Notes: generated by a model not told the origin, from the letters alone. Positions 43,381-52,551 are shown, counted from the first letter of the stretch. The stretch is DNA of 64,000 nt from Paenibacillus_F chitinolyticus_A (GCF_045038035.1 NZ_CP173427.1:5332001-5396000), one strand, 5' to 3'. Made by a program: numbers and translations.

Positions 43381-45654
43381 CTACTCCTCCGCGCCGCCCC
43401 AGACGGCCGAAGCTTCACGGGGCTTATCGTAGGCATGCGCCCAGTAATAGCCGCCCGCCATCACCCGACGGGGCGCGAAGCCGATCTCGCCGGACGCCGC
43501 CTGGACAAGCTCCGACACCGCGGTGAAAGTTCCGTCGCCGGCGGACCGGCCGTCCACGTACTTGCCGCCCATCCGCGTGAATCGCCCGTGGACCGCGGCC
43601 GCGACGGGTTCACCCGTCCGCATGTCCGCCGTCTTCAGCCGGACCGTGGCTTTCGCGCCGTCATACGTCACCTGCATGCCGGCCACGATCATCGGCTTCA
43701 GGCCGGTGACGCCCGTCTTCGCGGAAACTTCCGGCGAGGCCGGACCTTCGTTGCCCGACGCGTCGACCGCCGCCACACGGTAGTAGTACACCGTGTCCGA
43801 CAGGAGGCCGTCGTCCTTGAATGTCAGCCCGCGCGCGGTGCCGGCCAGCAGCTCCCGCGACGGCTTAAAGCCGCGCACGGTGCTCCGGTAAATCTTGTAC
43901 CCCTCGATTTCCATGTCATCGGAAGCCCGGCCGTAGGTCAGATCGATCCGCTGGTAGTCGAAAGCGGCCGCTTGGGGCTTGCCCTTCACTGCCGAAGGAG
44001 GCCGTTTGTCGGCCGGAGGCTGCCAGAAGCGGGCGCCGGGCCCCCAGGCGGAAGGCAGCGCGCGCAGCGTATCGTAGTGATGCAGCGCGATTCCGCCGAA
44101 GGCGGCGTTCCCCTCGAACGCGGCGTACACTTTGTCCAGCTCCCGCTCCATATAGGAGCGCCCTTCTTCGCTGAAGGAGATCGTTTCCGGATCTCCTCCG
44201 TCCGCGATGTCTTTGGTCTCTACGCCGAGGATGACGGAGTTCGGCTTACCGATTTTATTGGCATAGTCGATCTCTCCCTGCGCCTGCTGGATGATGCCGA
44301 CACTGCCCTCGGCCTGATCCCGGTAATCCATGATGGCGATATAGTCCGCCGTATCCTGGATATGCTCGGACAGCCATTTCGTCGAGCCGTTCCATGTAAT
44401 GCTTTTCGCCGTGTCCGACGAATCGTACCATCTCGGGATAGCGGGACCGACCGGCAGAGACAGGCCCGACGCCTCTTTGCGCTCCATCAGCGCAGCGAGC
44501 ATATCGAGGTATTGAATCTGAACGTCCGGATAGCCCGTTTTAAAATCCGGCAGCGAATACGGCTCCGTGTCCACGTTCACTCCGTCAAACTGTTCCTCAG
44601 ACTCGGAAGCCAGGTTATAATTCAGCACTTTCTCGAATTCCCGGAGCGCTTCTTCCCTATACCTCGGATAAGTTCCGAAATACGGCGGAACCGTGCCTCC
44701 CGCTATCAGCGCCTGCACGCGGTAGCCCCGGGCATGAGCCCATCGCACGAAATCCCGCACCTCGGGTCTCTCGTCCTCCAGCATGTCCGTGCCCCCTAAT
44801 TTGTCGACCCCGAGATAAAGCGTCGTAACGGGGTCCTGTCCGAACGTCTTCGTATCCTTCGCCATCGCATCGAGCACTTGGCGGGAACCCGGCGTCTGGA
44901 TGAGGTTGTAGGACGCGTTCTCCCAGATCCACATGGAGCGGTCCTGGCGGGGCAGTACCGTGACCGGCTTCGTTCCTTCCCCGCCGCCCGTCTGAACGTA
45001 GGTCGTCAGGCTCCGGCCCGTATGGCCGCGGACGTCCGTTGCCCGGGCCTCGATGCTGTGCGTGCGGCTCCCCGCTTTCTTCGTGTCCCATTTGTAGATA
45101 TAGCCGCTTCCCTTCTTCTCGGCCCGCTTCCAATTCCCGCCGTTTATGCGCACCTCCACGGATTTAACCGGACTCGCGCCGTAAACGTTCACTGCTACGT
45201 CGGCAGTGCCGCTCACCTTGTCACGATCCGCAGGGCTCAAGATCGTTACCTGCGGGACACCCGCGGCCGGATTATGCACCGTCAGCCGGGTGAAGGCCGA
45301 CCAGGCGTTGTACCGGGTCGCCGTATCCTTCGCCCTGGCGATCAGCTCGACTTCCCCGTCGTAGGCGGTCGTATCCAGGTCATAATACCAGGTACCCGCA
45401 TCATCTCCGTCGGGATCGTCCATGTGCGCATCCGCCACTTTTTGCCCGTTGATCACCAGCTCGACCTCGTAAGCTCCCGCATAAGAGCCGCCGATTCTTA
45501 CCGTACCGACCTCCAGCCGGCCTCCGTCCCTGTGGGAATCGATCGTCAGCAGTGAAGCCGCATTCCCCCTGGACACCGGAAACGTCATTAAACCAAGCAG
45601 AAGAACCAGTGCGAAAAGAGAACCTTTTTTCCAGCCGTTCCATACGGATGTCAC
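43381..45654 (-). CDS. Secreted multidomain TIM-barrel glycosidase-like protein
   Basis: A 757-residue exported protein. Order: signal peptide (ends near RGNAA), an Ig-like/Big-type module (about 35-130), a second one (about 135-220), a TIM-barrel-like region (about 240-555), a fibronectin-III-like module (about 570-650) and a C-terminal beta module. The barrel holds FDGVNVDTEPY, which fits the DGxxxDxE catalytic signature of GH18-type enzymes, with the last Glu as acid. Otherwise I do not recognise the family. GTG 45654 has GGAGG 8 bp upstream. It leads the sugar-uptake operon, so it probably releases the sugar that the ABC system imports. Confidence 0.75.
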   Translation of the reverse strand: MTSVWNGWKKGSLFALVLLLGLMTFPVSRGNAASLLTIDSHRDGGRLEVGTVRIGGSYAGAYEVELVINGQKVADAHMDDPDGDDAGTWYYDLDTTAYDGEVELIARAKDTATRYNAWSAFTRLTVHNPAAGVPQVTILSPADRDKVSGTADVAVNVYGASPVKSVEVRINGGNWKRAEKKGSGYIYKWDTKKAGSRTHSIEARATDVRGHTGRSLTTYVQTGGGEGTKPVTVLPRQDRSMWIWENASYNLIQTPGSRQVLDAMAKDTKTFGQDPVTTLYLGVDKLGGTDMLEDERPEVRDFVRWAHARGYRVQALIAGGTVPPYFGTYPRYREEALREFEKVLNYNLASESEEQFDGVNVDTEPYSLPDFKTGYPDVQIQYLDMLAALMERKEASGLSLPVGPAIPRWYDSSDTAKSITWNGSTKWLSEHIQDTADYIAIMDYRDQAEGSVGIIQQAQGEIDYANKIGKPNSVILGVETKDIADGGDPETISFSEEGRSYMERELDKVYAAFEGNAAFGGIALHHYDTLRALPSAWGPGARFWQPPADKRPPSAVKGKPQAAAFDYQRIDLTYGRASDDMEIEGYKIYRSTVRGFKPSRELLAGTARGLTFKDDGLLSDTVYYYRVAAVDASGNEGPASPEVSAKTGVTGLKPMIVAGMQVTYDGAKATVRLKTADMRTGEPVAAAVHGRFTRMGGKYVDGRSAGDGTFTAVSELVQAASGEIGFAPRRVMAGGYYWAHAYDKPREASAVWGGAEE

Positions 45655-45823
45655 GGGATCAACCTCCTTGTCGGATTCATGTTCGTTTTATGGCCCCGGC
45701 AGGCGTATATCTTGTTTCGCGCATACCGGCAGTCTCTTTTTTAACGGGCCGATAAAAAATAAAGCGTTTTCAATGTGTAGTTGTAGTATACGAGATCAAA
45801 AAGCGGCCCCGCATGGTTTTTTA

Positions 45824-45851
45824 TTTACAATTGGTGTTTTTTTGCTACACT
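45824..45851 (+). promoter_or_regulatory. Promoter of the YesM/YesN-type two-component operon
   Basis: TTTACA at 45824-45829, 16-bp spacer, TACACT at 45846-45851, about 40 bp before the kinase start. Confidence 0.65.
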
Positions 45852-45892
45852 ATTTTTAACTTGGACTATGAAATCGGAAAAGGGGTGTGACG

Positions 45893-48010
45893 ATGAAGAC
45901 CCGGAATTCCCAACGCAAAATCATTTCGATCCACCGGCGGCTGTTTATTCTGATCATTTTCTTCATCGCTCTGCCCGTCTTGGTAATGGGCTGGCTCTGG
46001 TACGAATCCTCCACCCGCACGATCGAGCAGTCCGCCATCGAAACGAACCGGCGCTTTATCGAACAAACAGGTAAAAACCTGGACTTGTATATCAATAACC
46101 TGGAAAACTCCACCTATCCCATCGTAACCAGTCCCTTGACCCAGCAGTTTCTGGCGCCCGTTCTGCCCTCCGCTTACCCTTACTACCAGCTTACGGAAAA
46201 AGTCGAAAACGATCTGTTCGCGCAAATGATCTACGGGCGCTCCGATATTGTCGGTATTTCCCTGGTCGGCAAAAACAGCCTGCAGATCAACGATTTCAGC
46301 GAGGCGAAAGAAATTCTGGATATGAACACGATCCGCAGCCGCAACGCGGACCTGCTGAAAAGGCTGGACACCCTCGGCAATTTCGAGGTCCTCGGTTTAA
46401 ACCGGGTCGGCTCCAGCCCCGTTCTGACCGTTGCGCGCAAGCTGCACAGCAGCTCGACCTATTTGTACGAGGGACTTCTGATCGTCGATCTCAATCTGGA
46501 GCAGATCGAAAATATATGCAAAGACGAATCGCAGGGAAGCTTCAGCGCCTGGATCTCCTCCGCGGACGGAGAGCTTGTTTACCACCCGGACGCCTGGAAA
46601 ATCGGTACACGCATTTCCGGGGAGCAGCTGCTCCGGTTTCAGGGAGGGGAACACGCCCCCGCTTCCTTTTCCTTCCGGACGGAGACGCCTCAGGGAGAGG
46701 AGCTCGTCATTTATGAAACCTCCCGGGTGACCGATTGGATCGTCGGGGCCAACATTCCGATGGAGACCATTATCGGGAATCTGATCCGCCTGCGGAACAT
46801 CTCTCTTGCGGCTGCGCTGCTGTTGTTCATGATTGCGCTTTCAATCGTGGGCGGCTACTCGCTCTCCATCACACGCTCCCTGACTTATTTGCAGCGATTG
46901 ATGGCAAAAGTCGAGAACGGCGATTTTAATGTCCGGCTCACCTCCACGCGGGAGCGCAAAGACGAGATCGGGCTTGTGTTCCGCAGCTTTTCCAAGATGG
47001 TCAGTGAGCTGAACCGGCTTGTGAGGGAGGTTCATTCTTCCAAGCTGAAGGAGCAGGAGCTCATTATCAAGCAGAAGGAATCGGCCCTGCAATCCATGCA
47101 AGCGCATATCAACCCTCATTTTCTGTATAATTCGCTGGAAATCATCAATTCTCATGCGATTCTCGAAAATAACCGCAGCATCAGCAAAATGACGGCGGCC
47201 CTGGCGCATATTTTCCGCTACAACACGGGAAACGCCGGACCTCTCGTATCGCTCGGCGAGGAAACGGCGCATATCCGCTCCTATCTGGAGATCCAGACTT
47301 CCCGCTTCCGCAATCTCGAGGTGGAAATTGACGTCGAGGAACCGTGGACCCGCACCGTCCCGGCCGTCCGGCTGACGCTGCAGCCTCTGGTGGAAAACGC
47401 GTTTATTCACGGCTACCGCGACAAAAAGCCTACGTATATCGGCATTGTCGGCAAGCCCCGCGAAACGTACTACGCCGTCGAAATATCCGACCACGGCAGG
47501 GGCATGAGCGCGGAGGCGGCCGGGAGGCTCGTCTCGCTGCTTGCCGGTGTCTCCGGGGAGGGGCCGGCATACCCGGAACCGGGCGGCGCTGCTCCGGTTG
47601 GCCCGCGCGATGCTCCGACGGCCGCTCCCGTCCATGCCTCTGACGCAGCCCGGGAAGCGGGTGCGTCTTTCGCTGGCCGGGGAACGGGTGCCGCTCACGG
47701 GAGCGGCCCTGGAGCAGCCCCCGTCCCCGTAGACGATCCGGAGGCGCCGCAGAGACCTGCCGCCGGGAACGACCCGGCTGCCGAATCCTTGGGCGTCCCC
47801 GGGACGCCGCAGCAGCCTTCCGCCGGAAAGGCATGGCCGGATGCGGGCGGGACGCAGCCGGACGACGGCGCGCGCCAAGGCGGAATCGGCCTGCTCAATG
47901 TGCATCAGCGCATCCGGCTTACGTTCGGGAAGGAGTACGGAGTCTTCCTCCTCTCTTCCTCTCCCGGCGCCGGAACCTGCTTCGAAATCCGCCTGCCGTA
48001 TACCAATTAA
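45893..48010 (+). CDS. YesM-type sensor histidine kinase with a large insertion in the ATPase domain
   Basis: A 705-residue kinase of the LytS/YesM class. TM1 is at about 17-38, a cache-like extracellular sensor runs to about 290, then TM2 (LAAALLLFMIALSIV), HAMP, and the His_kinase motif with phospho-acceptor His in QAHINPHFLYNSLEIIN. The ATP site has LVENAFIHGYR (N-box) and DHGRGM (G1), but G1 and the distal GGIGLLNVHQRI (G2) are separated by about 105 extra Pro/Ala/Gly-rich residues encoded at about 47555-47870. ATG 45893 is used (AGGGG 7 bp upstream). It likely senses a sugar or its binding protein and drives the divergent sugar operon. Confidence 0.88.
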   Translation: MKTRNSQRKIISIHRRLFILIIFFIALPVLVMGWLWYESSTRTIEQSAIETNRRFIEQTGKNLDLYINNLENSTYPIVTSPLTQQFLAPVLPSAYPYYQLTEKVENDLFAQMIYGRSDIVGISLVGKNSLQINDFSEAKEILDMNTIRSRNADLLKRLDTLGNFEVLGLNRVGSSPVLTVARKLHSSSTYLYEGLLIVDLNLEQIENICKDESQGSFSAWISSADGELVYHPDAWKIGTRISGEQLLRFQGGEHAPASFSFRTETPQGEELVIYETSRVTDWIVGANIPMETIIGNLIRLRNISLAAALLLFMIALSIVGGYSLSITRSLTYLQRLMAKVENGDFNVRLTSTRERKDEIGLVFRSFSKMVSELNRLVREVHSSKLKEQELIIKQKESALQSMQAHINPHFLYNSLEIINSHAILENNRSISKMTAALAHIFRYNTGNAGPLVSLGEETAHIRSYLEIQTSRFRNLEVEIDVEEPWTRTVPAVRLTLQPLVENAFIHGYRDKKPTYIGIVGKPRETYYAVEISDHGRGMSAEAAGRLVSLLAGVSGEGPAYPEPGGAAPVGPRDAPTAAPVHASDAAREAGASFAGRGTGAAHGSGPGAAPVPVDDPEAPQRPAAGNDPAAESLGVPGTPQQPSAGKAWPDAGGTQPDDGARQGGIGLLNVHQRIRLTFGKEYGVFLLSSSPGAGTCFEIRLPYTN

Positions 48011-48029
48011 AAATCAGGGAGGTCTTGCC

Positions 48030-49088
48030 ATGTACCGGATGATGATTGTCGACGACGAATACATGATCCATTTGAGCGTCCGCAAAATGGTGGAAATGTC
48101 CGGACTGGACATTATCATCGCGGGCGAAGCGGAAGACGGAGAGGAAGCGCTCCGGCTGCTCGGGAGCTGCTCCCCGGACATCGTCCTGACGGATATCCGC
48201 ATGCCCGAGCTGGACGGGCTCTCCTTCATCGAAGCGGCGAAAAAGCGGAATGAACGGACCCAGTTCATTATTTTGTCGGGCTACAGCGATTTCGAGTACG
48301 CCCGGCAGGCGATCCGCTTCGGCGTTTCGGATTTTCTGCTGAAGCCCGTCGATCCCGACCAGTTCCGCGAAGCGCTCGGACGGGTGTACGATCAGCTCGC
48401 GAGTAGCGAGACGAAGCTGTCCCGCCAGCATGAATGGCTGCTGACGCTGCAGGGGCTGAGCGAGGAGCTGCTGGAGCAAATCTGGGCCGCCTGCGAGGAC
48501 AAAGCGCAGCTTCTGGCCGGAGAGGCGCTCCGGCATTACATGAGCTCGGGCCCCGCCGAGCTCAGTCCCCCGCAGTTTGCCCACCATTTCACGGGCATGC
48601 TGGAGACGGAGCTGGGCAAACGGGATTTCCGGTTTGCCCGCTCCTACGCAGACCGCGAATGGCCGGGCCGTGCGGCGGATCTCGGGGAGGCCCTGCGCGA
48701 TGCCTTGAGCGCCATGATCCGTGAAATCAAAGGGACCCGCAACCTCGGGTCCCGGCAGAACATCCACCGGGCGATGCAGTACATGCAGGAGCACTTTGCC
48801 CGCGAAGATCTCTCGCTGAGCGAGGTGGCGGAGGCCATCGGCATGTCCGATGCGTATTTGAGCCGCACGTTCAAGGAGGAGACGAACGTGAACTTCGTGA
48901 AATACCTCATCCGGCTGCGGATGGAGAAAGCCAGGGACCTCCTGGAGCATACGGATTGTCCGACGACGGATGCCGCGTACCAGGTCGGTTTCTCCGACTA
49001 CTCCCATTTCAGCAAAACGTTCAAAAAAACGTACGGGCTTACGCCTTCCGAGCTTAGGAAACAAAGCCGGCAGCATCCGAACGGATAG
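48030..49088 (+). CDS. YesN-type response regulator with AraC DNA-binding domain
   Basis: A 352-residue regulator. The receiver is at residues 1-120 (IVDDEYMI, phospho-Asp in VLTDIRMPELDG, Ser in ILSGYSD, Lys in DFLLKPVD), then a linker, and a double helix-turn-helix AraC domain at the end (LSLSEVAEAIGMSDAYLSRTFKEET; DAAYQVGFSDYSHFSKTFKKTYGLTPSELR). AGGGAGG lies 7 bp before the ATG at 48030; the open frame extends upstream inside the kinase gene but is not used. Probably activates the divergent carbohydrate operon. Confidence 0.93.
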   Translation: MYRMMIVDDEYMIHLSVRKMVEMSGLDIIIAGEAEDGEEALRLLGSCSPDIVLTDIRMPELDGLSFIEAAKKRNERTQFIILSGYSDFEYARQAIRFGVSDFLLKPVDPDQFREALGRVYDQLASSETKLSRQHEWLLTLQGLSEELLEQIWAACEDKAQLLAGEALRHYMSSGPAELSPPQFAHHFTGMLETELGKRDFRFARSYADREWPGRAADLGEALRDALSAMIREIKGTRNLGSRQNIHRAMQYMQEHFAREDLSLSEVAEAIGMSDAYLSRTFKEETNVNFVKYLIRLRMEKARDLLEHTDCPTTDAAYQVGFSDYSHFSKTFKKTYGLTPSELRKQSRQHPNG

Positions 49089-49103
49089 TCCCGCATAAAC
49101 AGA

Positions 49104-49138
49104 AGCCGCAAACGGACCCCGTCGCTTGCGGTTTTTTT
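49104..49138 (+). terminator. Terminator of the two-component operon
   Basis: CCGCAA / TTGCGG stem with additional inner CG pairs, followed by seven T. Confidence 0.85.
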
Positions 49139-49316
49139 GCATGGTTATACAGTGGGAACATCCAAAGAGAACGTCCCATTTCCTGGTATTTTGATTACAT
49201 TTTCTGGTATATTCATTATTACTTTCTAATTAATTAGATGAAATTATTTACATTTTTACTAGAAGTGTTAAGCTTTTTTTGTAAGAACCCATAAAACTAT
49301 AAAGGATGTGTGCCGT

Positions 49317-50354
49317 TTGAAGAAAATGAAGACCGCTCTCGCTTCCAGTCTCACTCTGCTGTCCCTTGTAGTCTCTCTCGCCCCCGTGTCCGCTTCGTCA
49401 AATAACCGGGACCTGGAGAAAGAAGTCGCCGCCGGAATTACCGGTCAGGAGCGTCAGATCATGATCGACGTCATGAAGAACCTTCCCAAAGAAGAGCGCG
49501 AAAATGTCATTTACATCGACGATAACGGGCAAATTCATGCCAACAAGACTGAATTGAAAGATGTCTTCGGCAAAGCAGCGGTATCGGAAGAGAATACCAT
49601 AACCGTCAACAACAATGAAACCTTCACCCTGCCGAAAAGCACCGACTCGCCAACATTGAATAAGAGCGCTTCCATCACCCCGCTGGCGGGTTATGCCTGC
49701 GGAGAAGCGGGCGGCCCGTATAGACGCGTTTTCTCGAATCCCGGTTATTCCTGGTGGTCCGGCAATGTATACCTGCCTTCCAGCGCCAACAATGAAGTCT
49801 ACGTGAACAACGCTTCTTCCAACGATACTCCTTACATTTATACGGGTGGACACGCCAGCAGCGGAGCCTCCGAAGTCGATGCCGGATTCCAGTACAGCAA
49901 AACGTACAACAACTGGGCCCACTCGATCTTTACCGGCGGCGTCTACTACCATAACAACTCGTTCCGCTTCAAGGCCGGACAAAATCTTACGTTTAAATTC
50001 TACGTACCGGCAGACGGACAAGTCGCTCTATATGCCGCAGGTATCCGGTATGACACGAACACGGCGGACAACTACACCGTTGTAACCAATGTGGCCGGCT
50101 GGAAAAAAAGCGGTGCCGGCAACGAACTCAAACGGATTACGGCCATCGCGAGCAACGCCTCTAAGCCATACAACACCGGCACCTATCTGAAAAACGTCAA
50201 ATGGTCGAACTCCATGATCGGCACCAGCTCGACCAGCAATCATCAATGGCTCGCGGCAGATACGGGCGGCTACTGCACCTATCCGAACTCCACCCAGGTC
50301 AGCGTGAACTATGTCAACGCGGGTGAAGAGACCGTCAGCATCAACATGAACTAG
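49317..50354 (+). CDS. Secreted hypothetical protein, beta-rich
   Basis: A 345-residue exported protein (signal peptide LASSLTLLSLVVSLAPVSA). After a short helical pro-region (EVAAGITGQERQIMIDVMKNLPKEE) the rest is rich in Asn, Ser, Tyr and aromatic residues, with GYACGEAGGPYRRVFSNPGYSWWSG and DAGFQYSKTYNNWAHSIF. That pattern faintly recalls YrpD-like secreted proteins, but I cannot assign it. The start is TTG 49317 (AAAGG about 11 bp upstream); ATG codons before and after it have poor spacing. An AT-rich upstream region carries two near-identical CTGGTAT boxes at about 49180-49210. A terminator follows. Confidence 0.6.
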   Translation: MKKMKTALASSLTLLSLVVSLAPVSASSNNRDLEKEVAAGITGQERQIMIDVMKNLPKEERENVIYIDDNGQIHANKTELKDVFGKAAVSEENTITVNNNETFTLPKSTDSPTLNKSASITPLAGYACGEAGGPYRRVFSNPGYSWWSGNVYLPSSANNEVYVNNASSNDTPYIYTGGHASSGASEVDAGFQYSKTYNNWAHSIFTGGVYYHNNSFRFKAGQNLTFKFYVPADGQVALYAAGIRYDTNTADNYTVVTNVAGWKKSGAGNELKRITAIASNASKPYNTGTYLKNVKWSNSMIGTSSTSNHQWLAADTGGYCTYPNSTQVSVNYVNAGEETVSINMN

Positions 50355-50812
50355 CCTGATTATTTTCGTTTCCATTCGTTCCCGCACTCGTTCCCATAAA
50401 TTAATCGCTTCAAACAGGGCTTAAATAAGATAATCGGCCCTCCGTACGTAAAGAGAAAAGGTATATCCCCCGTCTTGAGGAGGATGTACCTTTTTGCTGT
50501 TCGGCTGCGGCTAACACCTCAGCGAATGCGGATGCCTGTCCCGGCTCTTGCCCGTTGAATTGCGCCACGACAAGCGATTTGCATTCCTCTTCGTTGATAC
50601 GACGCCAAGCTTTGCCGATATCTTTCGCTCCGGATACTCATCTGACTTTTCGGATAGCGGCCCGTTAATGAACGAAAGGCACCTCCGCAAAAAAATTATT
50701 TCTCTATTTGAGACCACCACGCGTATCTCCGCAGAATACCGCCCTCCCTATTCCCATATAGTGTAAACGCAACCTGATTTTAAATCCCACTAAAAACAGA
50801 GGAGATGAATTG
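50355..50812. other. Intergenic region with terminator and a decayed minus-strand frame
   Basis: A terminator lies at 50455-50495. On the minus strand, 50640 down to about 50490 reads as a protein-like stretch (for example INEEECKSLVVAQFNGQEP) with no start and a stop just before it. It looks like the end of a lost gene. Nothing else recognised. Confidence 0.35.
50455..50495 (+). terminator. Terminator after the 345-residue secreted protein gene
   Basis: AAAAGGTA...TACCTTTTT arms with inner ATCC/GGAT pairing. Confidence 0.7.
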
Positions 50813-51274
50813 ATGAGAGTAAAAAAATGGGTGCTTGGTTTAATGACAGCCGTCCTGCTGTCGTTAACGCTGTTGATCAGCGGAGCAGCCGCAGCGCCGG
50901 TAACGAGCGTACACAGTATCTGGTCTACGAAACCTATTCAGGTCATAGACAACGGTACGGCTTACAAAACTAAAGCGGGAAATGTCATCATCAGTTGGAC
51001 GAATGACCCCTTGTCCTCGGGTGATAGCGGTTTCTTCAACGCTATCGTTCAAGCGGGCGGCAGCCAGTATGAGTTCCGGCTTGTGTCGTTCGGCTCCAGC
51101 ACAAACGATGAGATTGTAGGCAAATTCGACATTTACAAAAATTCCACCCTAGTCGCCTCCGTGGCCGGAACCGCTTACGGATTGAGCCAGCCGGTCGGAA
51201 GCTACTTCAAGTTCTACGACACGACCCAGCAGTGGCATGTCTCGGCTTATATTACGAGCCGGTTCGATTATTAA
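50813..51274 (+). CDS. Small secreted hypothetical protein
   Basis: A 153-residue exported protein (signal peptide LGLMTAVLLSLTLLISGAAA) with a beta-rich mature part (GNVIISWTNDP, YEFRLVSFGSSTNDEIVGKFDIYKN). GAGGAG lies 8 bp before the ATG at 50813. Own terminator. Small size, export and lack of cysteines are all that can be said; function unknown. It resembles the upstream secreted gene only in context, and their terminators share the AGGTA/TACCT arms. Confidence 0.65.
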   Translation: MRVKKWVLGLMTAVLLSLTLLISGAAAAPVTSVHSIWSTKPIQVIDNGTAYKTKAGNVIISWTNDPLSSGDSGFFNAIVQAGGSQYEFRLVSFGSSTNDEIVGKFDIYKNSTLVASVAGTAYGLSQPVGSYFKFYDTTQQWHVSAYITSRFDY

Positions 51275-51340
51275 AATCCTGGTGAAAAAGGGAGCCGTGT
51301 AAGCCAGGCTCCCGTCACCGAAACAAGGACTGCCGTGAAA

Positions 51341-51383
51341 AAAGGTACACTTCCCTTCGTTTTAAGGGAGATGTACCTTTTTA
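51341..51383 (+). terminator. Terminator after the 153-residue secreted protein gene
   Basis: AAAGGTACA...TGTACCTTT outer stem and TTCCCTT...AAGGGAG inner stem, followed by TT. Confidence 0.85.
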
Positions 51384-51384
51384 A

Positions 51385-51470
51385 AATCGCGACATCTTGA
51401 TAACCGGCTTCCGTTACTTGTTCATTTAATAAACGGAGTCCCCATCCGTTTCCACGTCCCATGTCCATTT
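51385..51470 (-). pseudogene. C-terminal remnant of a DUF6985-like immunity gene
   Basis: On the minus strand one frame reads TWDVETDG and, after a one-base shift, the next reads LRLLNEQVTEAGYQDVAI. Joined, they align with the end of the intact immunity protein at 52857-53324 (WDVENG, IRLIDEEVARVGYQDVAL). Only about 30 codons survive, broken by a frameshift. It shows that such cassettes once reached to this side of the DinB gene. Confidence 0.6.
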
Positions 51471-51500
51471 AAAAAGCCTTTTAATTCTATCCGTTTCATC

Positions 51501-51956
51501 TTAGAGCCTCGCGAACGTGATGTAATCGACTTGGACAGGCTCTGCCGATTCGATCCGAAGTGCCCGGTTAATCTGTCCCCGGTGATATTGCCCATGTAAG
51601 AGGACCTGCAACAGGATGTCCCGGACGGACGTTCGGAACGGAACCCCGCTCTGGTTCGCATAGTCGATCATCTCGTCCAACTCGGATTCCTCGAGCCCTT
51701 CGATATAGACGCGATATTGCTCGGCGTTTTCTTCGAACATCGTCCGGATCACCGTCAGGTCTTCCGCTTCCTCCCACAACGAATATGGCGCGCTGCCCTT
51801 GCCCTGCAATCGGGACAGCCAGACTCGTTCCGCGACCGCGACGTGCCGAACCAGCTTCAGGAGTTCCTTGTTCTTCGTCTCACTCTCCTCGAGTGCGTCC
51901 AAGATGCGTCCGTCCGCCCAGTACAAGTGGTCCATCATGCACTTGATCGTCTTCAT
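51501..51956 (-). CDS. DinB-family protein
   Basis: A 151-residue four-helix-bundle protein. A metal-binding His is in MMDHLYWAD near the start, and a later pair is in LLHGQYHRGQINRAL, the DinB/YfiT three-histidine pattern. Members include thiol-dependent transferases and stress-induced proteins; activity here is unknown. The gene is cytosolic and monocistronic. GGGGAAG lies before the ATG. Confidence 0.85.
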   Translation of the reverse strand: MKTIKCMMDHLYWADGRILDALEESETKNKELLKLVRHVAVAERVWLSRLQGKGSAPYSLWEEAEDLTVIRTMFEENAEQYRVYIEGLEESELDEMIDYANQSGVPFRTSVRDILLQVLLHGQYHRGQINRALRIESAEPVQVDYITFARL

Positions 51957-52103
51957 TTCGGCTTCCCCCTCTTCGTCTCATCGATTACTTGAACCTGCTG
52001 TTATCCGTTAGTTTAATCATTTGAATGAACTAAAACAACCTTTTTGGGGTGGATTCCTTGTTGCTGTAACATTTCCAAGGAGAAGCGTGCATTCTCAATT
52101 TAT

Positions 52104-52144
52104 CAGGGTCAATCATGGTGGTATCTGACCATAATCAACCTGTT
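52104..52144 (-). repeat. Cassette-end terminator repeat, copy R1 (degenerate)
   Basis: GGTCAATCATGGTGGTATC then CCATAATCAACCTGTT; an imperfect hairpin on the minus strand. The outer arm has changed (CAGGG for CAGGT) and the T-run is gone. Confidence 0.7.
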
Positions 52145-52243
52145 CAATGTAACGGAATAGCGATAATTAACGCTTCTCCAAACAACACCCCTTTCAAAAA
52201 CTTCTTACCTGTTTGCTGAAGACTCGGTGGAAACAAAGAAAAA

Positions 52244-52284
52244 AACAGGTCAATCATAGCAGCAACTCACCATAACCGACCTGT
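52244..52284 (-). repeat. Cassette-end terminator repeat, copy R2
   Basis: Arms ACAGGTC...GACCTGT; minus-strand hairpin followed by seven or more T, so an active-looking terminator. Confidence 0.75.
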
Positions 52285-52551
52285 ATATTTTTGGTGTAGA
52301 GATTACTGGATTACTGGCAAGAATTTATTACACGTATTCGTTCAGAAATTAATTCAAAATTTGTTGATTAGGTACACTTTTCAAGCATTACTGTGCGTAC
52401 AAACAAAATGACGAAATCTTTATACGGGCATTGTATGGGTTAAATGTGCTATTGGTTGAATGATGGTTTCTTTCGGCACTGGGTAGCCCCTATATTATGC
52501 TCATAAGTTGCGTTTGTTTTGGAAAATCCGCAAGGAAACGAAGATACCGAA

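Noticed and set aside
47841..48029. Longer start for the YesN-type regulator inside the kinase gene
   Set aside because: The receiver domain begins at ATG 48030, which has an AGGGAGG site; the extension is a shadow of the kinase frame.
50548..50766. 72-codon plus-strand frame MPVELRHDKRF
   Set aside because: No ribosome site and opposite to a protein-like minus-strand remnant; no domain.
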